Part shown: positions 58,492-64,000 of the stretch, in pieces
Position numbering within the stretch: position 1 is the first letter of the stretch
How the letters are laid out: every line of letters begins with the position of its first letter
Assembly: GCF_034720595.1 (NCBI RefSeq)
Contig: NZ_JAYESJ010000001.1
Coordinates: 64,501-128,500 of the forward strand
Direction: 5' to 3'
DNA from: Rhizobium sp. CC-YZS058
GTDB lineage: Bacteria; Pseudomonadota; Alphaproteobacteria; Rhizobiales; Rhizobiaceae
DNA length: 64,000 nt
Notes under the pieces: model-generated
Seen by the model: the letters and a program-made list of their open reading frames with translations, nothing else
What the model was told of the DNA's origin: nothing
Database searches by the model: none
Program-made: the position numbers and the translations under genes

Positions 58492-59049
58492 GTGACAGCA
58501 CTTGCCTCAAACGCAGAGAAGGTCACGACCTTGAAGCTCCAAACGAGCGAACGGGCGAAGGTCTCTAAGGAGAAGCCAGTGCATTGCTCGGCTGACGGTG
58601 GGCTGCAGATTTCCCATCCGGCCTGGATGGAGTCGATTGGCACCGACAAGGTGGAGGCCGCAGAATACATCGCGGTGCAACTGGCAACATTTGCTGGAAA
58701 CTCGGGCAACATCGTGAGCGAGAAGGAGCTCGACTTCCTCACACAAACGGTGATGGCGGTTGCTCCTCGCGACCACATCGAGATGCTCCTCGCCACCCAA
58801 ATGGCAGCAGTTCATCAGCTGACCATGACTGTTGCGATGCGTGCGAAGCGCTCCGAGAACATCCCGAAGTCCGAGGTCTACCACCGGCAGACGAACCAGC
58901 TCATGAGGACGTTCGCAGCGCAGACCGAGGCGCTGAAGCGCTATCGGACGGGAGGCAAGCAAACGGTCAAGGTGAAGCACGTCCATGTGCACGAGGGCGG
59001 CCAGGCCATCGTCGGTAATGTCCAGGGGAGGGGTAAGGGGGGTGAGTGA
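58492..59049 (+). CDS. Conserved hypothetical with HVHVHEGGQAIVG motif
   Basis: The 185-residue protein is helical (ATQMAAVHQLTMTVAMRAKR) and ends with VKVKHVHVHEGGQAIVGNV, a motif I know as conserved in uncharacterised alphaproteobacterial proteins. Start GTG 58492 has AGGAGG five bases upstream. It overlaps the following gene by eight bases. The His-rich end may bind metal. Function unknown; it seems conserved together with the next gene. Confidence 0.68.
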   Translation: MTALASNAEKVTTLKLQTSERAKVSKEKPVHCSADGGLQISHPAWMESIGTDKVEAAEYIAVQLATFAGNSGNIVSEKELDFLTQTVMAVAPRDHIEMLLATQMAAVHQLTMTVAMRAKRSENIPKSEVYHRQTNQLMRTFAAQTEALKRYRTGGKQTVKVKHVHVHEGGQAIVGNVQGRGKGGE

Positions 59050-59323
59050 ATTGACCGGTTCAACCTCATGCAACGGATCGCTGGCAATGCACAAGTCGCC
59101 ACGCTGCACCGCTCGTTCGAAGAGGAGTGGGCTCAAGTGCCAGTCTCCGGCCGTGACCGGCTTCGCCGTCTGCCGAATGCACGGGGCCCGAGGCGGGGCA
59201 CCGAAGGGGCAGAGGAATGGCAATTACCGACACGGCGGATCAACCGTCGAAGCGAAGGAAAGCGCCGCAGAGACCCGGTCGTTGATCAAGCTGTTTCGAG
59301 AGCTTCAAAGCGCGATGGGCTAG
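59042..59323 (+). CDS. Small zinc-finger-like HGGAP protein
   Basis: The 93-residue protein has paired cysteines (CTARSKRSGLKC, then CRMHG) and GGAPKGQRNGNYRHGG, the hallmark of small phage- and island-borne proteins predicted to bind zinc through Cys and His. GTG 59042 is taken as start with a GGGAGG about 15 bases before; ATG in MHKSPRC is an alternative and would still include all cysteines. It overlaps the 58492-59049 gene. Function unknown. Confidence 0.68.
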   Translation: MSELTGSTSCNGSLAMHKSPRCTARSKRSGLKCQSPAVTGFAVCRMHGARGGAPKGQRNGNYRHGGSTVEAKESAAETRSLIKLFRELQSAMG

Positions 59324-59359
59324 AACGAACGCTTGCATGAGGTTCGGTGTGCAGACATT

Positions 59360-59467
59360 GGCCATTCGGCAAGATGAAGAGGCGAACGAGAAGAGATGAC
59401 GCCATCTGAGCGGTGGGCCGCATTTTGTGTGATGACGGTCGTGTTCGCCATTCTCTGCCGAATGGCC
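59360..59467. repeat. Long imperfect inverted repeat
   Basis: GGCCATTCGGCA (59360-59371) is perfectly inverted as TGCCGAATGGCC (59456-59467). Inside, GGCGAAC (59381-59387) pairs with GTTCGCC (59443-59449). The whole 108-base unit could fold as a hairpin with internal loops. It fills the 240-base gap between 59323 and 59564. It may be a transcript-end structure, a small non-autonomous element or a recombination site. Confidence 0.6.
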
Positions 59468-59563
59468 CGTGGTTCTTTTCACCGCGTAATGAAGCGGAGA
59501 CAGCCAGTAGGCGCTTCGGAGCAGGACAAGGTGCCGGGAGCGAGCTAGAGGCTGTGACGCTAG

Positions 59564-60169
59564 TCAGGGCCGCCTGTTCATCAATGGCCGCGCTTCTGTC
59601 TTGGGGTCGGCCATCAGGACGCGATCCTTCCGGAACTTCTCGACTGCGCGACGTAAGCGACGCTTCTGCTCAGTACGTTCAGCTGCTCGGATATTGGGGA
59701 AGAACTTACGATATGACTCGCGATCAACGTCAGGAGCCAGCTTGTCCTCGTTCACCGTAAAATACCAAACCTGCAGAACCTGCGCTTCGATCGGTAGCGG
59801 CATTCCAAGCGCCATATAGTCGTGCCAGCCCTCCCAAAGAACCACGTCGTTCTGGGCGTCTGAAAACGCTGCCAGCAGTTCCGTATCCTCCCTCACGGTT
59901 TTTTTGTCAGCATTGTAGAAATGCTTCATCGCGTTCCAAAACTTGTTTCTCAGATGGGGGATACCTGACGGTTTGAGATCCGGATGCAGCCTCTTGATGA
60001 GCGCTGAAAGAATGTCTGCGTTTCGCATTTGGCCGACACTCTCTAGGAGCTCGCAGGCGCCGCAGGCCAGCACTTGAACCGAAATCGGGTCTCTGTCTCT
60101 GATGAATAGCTCGGTCGCTGTGCCGAGTTGTGCCCGGGCAATGTCTAGCTTCAGCTGATGCTCATTCAT
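59564..60169 (-). CDS. Hypothetical protein on the opposite strand of the element
   Basis: The 201-residue product (from ATG 60169; ATG 60199 is also in frame) is soluble and helical (VQVLACGACELLESVGQ, NKFWNAMKHFYNADKK) with a basic C-terminus (RRLRRAVEKFRKDRVLM). It is the only gene of the element on the minus strand. Such isolated, oppositely oriented genes at phage ends often are morons expressed from the prophage. No family is recognised. Confidence 0.6.
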   Translation of the reverse strand: MNEHQLKLDIARAQLGTATELFIRDRDPISVQVLACGACELLESVGQMRNADILSALIKRLHPDLKPSGIPHLRNKFWNAMKHFYNADKKTVREDTELLAAFSDAQNDVVLWEGWHDYMALGMPLPIEAQVLQVWYFTVNEDKLAPDVDRESYRKFFPNIRAAERTEQKRRLRRAVEKFRKDRVLMADPKTEARPLMNRRP

Positions 60170-60322
60170 GCCGTGAGGTGCTCCCATTAGGCAGCGCATT
60201 GTGCGCGAAAAAGGGTGGCTGAGAAAGCCCCAGGTGGGCTGCAGCAGTCCCCTGCGAAGCGACTTGTCACCGGCCTGTCATTTGTGAGTCATATCAATGC
60301 GTTCGATCACAAGGAGGCGAGA

Positions 60323-60547
60323 ATGACTGAACTGGATGAGTTGCTTCGTCAAAGAGCCGAACTCGACGCGAAAATTGTGCAGGTCAAAGCCGAGGCTTTA
60401 GAGGGTCTGAAAGTCCAGTTCGCTGAACTGGCAACGAAGCTGCGTGCTGTCGATGCACTTCCTCGGCCACTGGTGGACCTGTTCACTGACAAGGCTGGAA
60501 CTTTCAATGCCTATCGGGTTATGAGAGTTCGAAAAGCCGAAGGCTAA
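60323..60547 (+). CDS. Small coiled-coil protein
   Basis: The 74-residue protein begins with a likely coiled coil (ELDELLRQRAELDAKIVQVKAEALEGL) followed by a short folded end (KAGTFNAYRVMRVRKAEG). AAGGAGG lies six bases upstream of ATG 60323. The heptad start resembles H-NS-type or phage regulatory proteins, but the C-terminal DNA-binding motif of H-NS is not evident. Function unknown. Confidence 0.62.
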   Translation: MTELDELLRQRAELDAKIVQVKAEALEGLKVQFAELATKLRAVDALPRPLVDLFTDKAGTFNAYRVMRVRKAEG

Positions 60548-60568
60548 ACATCGCTCGTCTTGTCAGCG

Positions 60569-61162
60569 ATGGACCTCAGGACGCTAACTAAAAACGCGCA
60601 GTCTGCTGCACGTGCACGTGCAAGGATGTTGCGTGAGGGGATTACCCCCAGCGGGCATAAGGTCTGGTCCGAGGAAGAGGATCTTGCCTGCCGGCTCTTC
60701 TATCCCGACTATTTCGCTCTCGGCAGGCTTCTGCCGCACCGTTCCCGGGTGGCTGTCAGACACAGGTGTGCAAAGCTGGGTCTCGTGCGCAAGTATGCAT
60801 CATGGCCCGCTGTCGAGAGGCAGAAGCTGCGGCGGCTCTATCCTTCCTCTACAAGAGAAGAGCTATGCGCGGCTTTCCCCGGTGTCTCTTGGCTCAGCAT
60901 CTGCTCTGCAGCGCAACGATACGGGTACAGGCGCGACCGGAAGCCATATAAGATTACCGGCGTAGCGGCGTTGGATCAGGTCCGTTCGCGATGCTTTGAA
61001 ATGAGATGGATCATGCGGGATCTAGACGAGGAAGCCCGCACCAAGCGCTACTTTCAGACGCGTGGAAGCGATGGTCGGTATCCGAATTTCAAAGCCATCC
61101 GGCGGGCAGTTGTCGCCCTCGGTGGCGATTTTGAGGTCCGCTGGCGTGGTGATGAGGATTGA
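60569..61162 (+). CDS. Putative DNA-binding protein of the element
   Basis: The 197-residue protein is very basic (Arg/Lys rich) and has two HTH/SANT-like segments: KVWSEEEDLACRLFYPDYFALGRLLPHRSRVAVRHRCAKLGL (in two pieces) and KLRRLYPSSTREELCAAFPG. These resemble GcrA-like or Myb-like DNA binding. ATG 60569 has no clear ribosome site; TTG 60560 is also possible. It is the last recognised gene before a 340-base empty stretch. Confidence 0.6.
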   Translation: MDLRTLTKNAQSAARARARMLREGITPSGHKVWSEEEDLACRLFYPDYFALGRLLPHRSRVAVRHRCAKLGLVRKYASWPAVERQKLRRLYPSSTREELCAAFPGVSWLSICSAAQRYGYRRDRKPYKITGVAALDQVRSRCFEMRWIMRDLDEEARTKRYFQTRGSDGRYPNFKAIRRAVVALGGDFEVRWRGDED

Positions 61163-61502
61163 GGACTTCACGGAGACCCAAGCACTCGCCGCAGTCACCA
61201 GCTTGTTGAAGAGCTAAGCGGGCTCAGGATGACTCAGGGAAGGCCAAGGAGAAGGATCTACGGCGTTGAGCAACAAGACAGCGGCAAAGTCAGGAACCCC
61301 GTCCACGGCCTCCTGTGAGTCAGGAAATGGCAATTTCAGTTAGTGCCTCTAGTGACGTGGTGTTTTTGGGGAATGTCTGCTGGGTTCGCATGCTTCTACG
61401 TGATGGTTTGGAGGACCTACCGAAGCCGACTTTCGGAGGCTTCCAGGTTCAGAGCTGAATAGCTCGCACTATCGGGACCCTATTCCAGCTTTGTTTAGGC
61501 AC
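61163..61502. other. Gene-poor stretch at the right side of the element
   Basis: No credible gene was found in these 340 bases. There is a hairpin GAAGCC (61422-61427) with GGCTTC (61438-61443), and a palindrome TTTAGG-CA-CCTAAA (61494-61507) that spans the stop of the LuxR-type gene. One end of the mobile element may lie here, but no repeat of the left junction was seen. Confidence 0.4.
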
Positions 61503-62594
61503 CTAAATAGCCGGCCTTATAGCGGCGATGCTGGCAACCGACCGGACGAAATCAACTTGACGATTCAGCCCGGTCTTTCTTAGCAAGCTTTTGACATGGC
61601 TACGAACACTTGAAATTGAAGTGCGACGTCGTATCGCGATATCCTCAACCGTATCTCCCTTTGCGAGCAGAACTGCGACGTGAGCTTCCACGGGGGAAAG
61701 GTCGTACAGCCAACGAAGCCATTCCGGTTCTATTACTGCACTCTCTTTTGGTTGTGCCAGAGCCAAAAGCGTGCCGCCGTCGCCCAAGATATCGCGCGCA
61801 TGGAAGCAGGCTGGAATCGCGTGGAGGACACCTACGATGCCATCTGCACCAGACAACGGTATCGAACGAACCTTCGGACTAGTCCTCGCCACGGGTGATA
61901 ATGCTTCCTTCAAAAAACGATTCGCACGCGGATCCGCGAGCACAACCCCTCCAAAGGCTGAAGGTAGGAAAACTGATCCGGAAAGTCTGTCGAAGAGCCC
62001 GTTGGTTGCGACAACGGAGTGGTTCCTAGCAATCACTGCAGCGGGAATGCCCACCATACCAAGTGCTGCCGTCGCAGTTGACGCCTGCTTCATTTTCAAT
62101 CGGCTAGAGAGTGCAATCGAACGCGCGAGGTGTGGTCGGTAGTAGTCTAACCAAGCAATCTCATGCGGCGTAAAGCTGCCTGCCATTTGGCCGCGATCTA
62201 CTGAAAAGACGGCAAGGTCCTCTCGGGCGCCGTTAATCACCGTAGCTGCTGTATAGAAGATATTACGGGGGCGCAAAAAGTCCGTGACAATTGGTAAACT
62301 ATCGTAATCGCCGGCATACACATCGCTGTCTTGTATGAATCCAGGGTGAGCACGTCTAATAAGATCCTCTAGCCGCGGATTCCGTTTATTCCATCCCCCT
62401 GCAGTGTACTCCTCCATTATTTCGCGCGTTGCAAACGGTGCGTCCCAGAACAGCTCGCCGTCTGCTAAAATGAAAAGCGACCCCCCGCGCGCGTTCATGT
62501 GATCCGAGAACCTGTCGATAACACCGCTCCACTCATCTGGAATGAGCGCGGCGGTATAGATGCGATTTACGAGATCAGCGTCGTGTTCAAGCAT
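61503..62594 (-). CDS. LuxR-type HTH transcriptional regulator
   Basis: The 363-residue protein has a C-terminal LuxR/GerE-type helix-turn-helix (about 295-352, LSPVEAHVAVLLAKGDTVEDIA, then SISSVRSHVKSLLRKTGL) and a long N-terminal sensor region with PAS-like parts (about 180-280). There is no receiver-type phosphorylation site and no typical autoinducer domain. ATG 62594 was chosen; GTG 62603 is also possible and neither has a strong ribosome site. The base composition around it looks richer in AT than in the left part of the window, hinting at transfer. Target genes unknown. Confidence 0.82.
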   Translation of the reverse strand: MLEHDADLVNRIYTAALIPDEWSGVIDRFSDHMNARGGSLFILADGELFWDAPFATREIMEEYTAGGWNKRNPRLEDLIRRAHPGFIQDSDVYAGDYDSLPIVTDFLRPRNIFYTAATVINGAREDLAVFSVDRGQMAGSFTPHEIAWLDYYRPHLARSIALSSRLKMKQASTATAALGMVGIPAAVIARNHSVVATNGLFDRLSGSVFLPSAFGGVVLADPRANRFLKEALSPVARTSPKVRSIPLSGADGIVGVLHAIPACFHARDILGDGGTLLALAQPKESAVIEPEWLRWLYDLSPVEAHVAVLLAKGDTVEDIAIRRRTSISSVRSHVKSLLRKTGLNRQVDFVRSVASIAAIRPAI

Positions 62595-62878
62595 ACTGGT
62601 CACTTAAATTTGAAAAAAAGCGCAGCATGCCACATGCTGATCGATTCGCAATAAATTCAGAAGGTGCAAAACCTCACCTACTCACTTAGACCAGAATAGG
62701 ACTGCGTTCAGCAGCTCCCTGAATGGATCGCCCCTAAGCGAACCGCAATTTTCAAGCCCACCTTTGGTAGTACGAGCAGGTACGGCAGGCGCATAAACCC
62801 TCCTCCTCCCCAACATTGGGGAAGACTTGTAGCTTTCGCCGTATGCCAATGATCCCTAATTCATTACAGGGGGCAAAC

Positions 62879-63241
62879 TTGAAAAAGCTGATCGTATTAT
62901 TCCTGACTATCGCGTCTCTTTCCGCATGTGTGCCAGGTGGGGGCACTCCGGCAAATGGCGGCGCTGCGCTATCTACCTCTGAACGCTCCTTCGCAGGTAC
63001 TTGGGACGGCAAGCTTCCAAGTGGGACGCCCGTTCGCGTCGTGGTCACTGATGCAGGGGGAGTGAGCTACTATTTCAAAGGCCGAATACAGACGCTCCAG
63101 AACGTGATGATCACGAGCTCCCGGGTTTCCGCGACCGTAGGTACGAACGGCAGTACATTTACCCTGTCGCAGAACGGCTCGTATGTCTTTACTTGGGGGC
63201 CAACGGGCGAAATAACCCGTGCAATGCTCTCAAAGGTTTGA
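62879..63241 (+). CDS. Small lipoprotein
   Basis: The 120-residue protein has a signal sequence with lipobox (LSAC, Cys at about residue 17) after KKLIVLFLTIA. The mature part is a small beta-rich domain (FAGTWDGKLPSGTPVRVVV, SSRVSATVGTNGSTFTL). TTG 62879 was chosen because AGGGGG lies six bases upstream; ATG codons further upstream would spoil the signal peptide. Probably outer-membrane attached; function unknown. Confidence 0.72.
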   Translation: MKKLIVLFLTIASLSACVPGGGTPANGGAALSTSERSFAGTWDGKLPSGTPVRVVVTDAGGVSYYFKGRIQTLQNVMITSSRVSATVGTNGSTFTLSQNGSYVFTWGPTGEITRAMLSKV

Positions 63242-63403
63242 GTCCGAAACCTGCTCGCTTCCGAGTAGCCGAAAGTTCGCCCGTGGAGCAGGCAGATTGA
63301 CACGTGATTCGCCGTTTGGGGTGCTCATGCTAGAGAGACAAGAAAGAGTGCTTCATCCTAGCGCCCTTCAGATTTAACATGTTATAATATAGATTGGTTT
63401 CAA

Positions 63404-64000
63404 AATGGCTGTTGATATTTCCGGCACCCGATCAGGCACATATCAGCTTCGCAACATATCGAACGAGACAGTGAACTTTCTCAGTGGAGCGGTCATAAAT
63501 GCGAGCCGCGGTGCAGGCATTCTTGCGAGTTCGGTCACGAACCTAACATTAAATCTCGACGGATTTGTTGCAATTAGCGACACCTATGCACGCTCGTACG
63601 GTGTCCAAGTGAGTGGGAATGGAAACGCACTCAATGTCGGAACTAGCTTTGGGTTCTCCGAAGACAACCCAAACGTTGAGACCGGAGCGATATTCGTCAA
63701 CGGCTCCAATAACTTCATAAGCAATTACGCCAATCTTGATTACCGCGAGGATATCCGCATTAGCGGCCCAGGGAATCTAGTTTCAAATTTCGGCCTCATG
63801 TCGAAAATCGAGATGAGTGTTGAAATGAGCATAGCTAACAACGGCCAACTAGGCCAGGTCACGGTGATGGATGGGACGTTCCGAACCAGCAATCTGACTA
63901 CTGTGGTGAACGATGGGGAATGGGGAGGTTTTAATAACTCGGGTTCTTCAACCAAACTCAATGCGTTTGAAGGGAGCAGTGCAGCAGAGATAATTATCAA
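63404..64000 (+). CDS. Start of a long secreted-type repeat protein (truncated by window end)
   Basis: An open frame starts at ATG 63404 and has no stop up to base 64000 (199 codons). The product is rich in Asn, Ser, Gly, Val and Ile with short recurring strands (LNLDGFVAISDTYA, FVNGSNNFISNYANLD, NGQLGQVTVMDGTF), as in beta-helix or RTX-associated exported proteins. No Sec signal peptide is visible at the start, which fits type I export, but the C-terminus is not in view. The region is lower in GC than most of the window. Confidence 0.65.

Noticed and set aside
1..64000. CRISPR arrays and insertion sequences
   Set aside because: No set of evenly spaced direct repeats with unique spacers and no transposase-like product was recognised. 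The only regular repeats are the 54-bp coding units in the fibre-like gene and the RTX repeats.

Overview
The window reads as GC-rich chromosomal DNA of an alphaproteobacterium, most likely Hyphomicrobiales/Rhizobiaceae. Supporting signs are the CUT1 sugar ABC operons with GntR-type regulators, DUF982 and DUF6894 proteins, a rhizobial-type N-acetylglucosamine cluster, and promoters of the alphaproteobacterial general stress sigma factor EcfG/RpoE2. No rRNA, tRNA or CRISPR array was recognised.

Bases 1-8.1 kb hold the end of an MFS transporter, a LysE exporter and an amino-sugar catabolic locus. That locus has a GntR/UTRA regulator with a TGGTA-N2-TACCA operator, a SIS-domain deaminase and nagA on the plus strand, facing an amidase-ROK kinase-cutC operon on the minus strand. 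A CysZ/EI24-like membrane protein follows. Bases 8.1-16.7 kb hold an orphan PycTM-like membrane protein, a 1220-residue FecR-TPR-beta-barrel protein that overlaps a CHASE2 adenylate cyclase by one base, an FAD protein, a 45-residue membrane protein and a GNAT enzyme.

Bases 16.7-29.6 kb carry two CUT1 sugar ABC systems. The first (minus strand) faces a GntR regulator across a perfect 18-bp palindrome. The second (plus strand) follows a FadR-type regulator and a transsulfuration-family PLP enzyme. A PHB-depolymerase-type esterase lies between them. In both systems a strong stem-loop follows the binding-protein gene.

Bases 29.6-47.1 kb look like a general stress cluster. Ten sites match GGAAC-N18-TT exactly and two nearly so, each placed and oriented in front of a gene. 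Those genes include a lone cyoB quinol oxidase subunit I, DUF982, two SDR oxidoreductases, a hydrolase, a DUF6894 protein and several very small proteins. The same stretch also holds a short RTX repeat protein, a PRC-barrel protein, an outer membrane protein, MFS and LysE exporters, a GreA-like factor, a MYG1-family protein and a DUF1275 protein.

Bases 47.3-61.2 kb are an integrated element. A tyrosine integrase is followed by overlapping small early genes, an RNase HI, and then late podovirus-like genes (gp13-like acetyltransferase, repeat-rich virion protein with an S74-like tail, two large putative ejection proteins). No terminase, portal, capsid, lysis or CI-like repressor gene was recognised, so the element looks like a deleted prophage or a phage-derived island. 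Bases 61.2-64.0 kb appear lower in GC and hold a LuxR-type regulator, a small lipoprotein and the start of a long Asn/Ser/Gly-rich protein that runs off the window.
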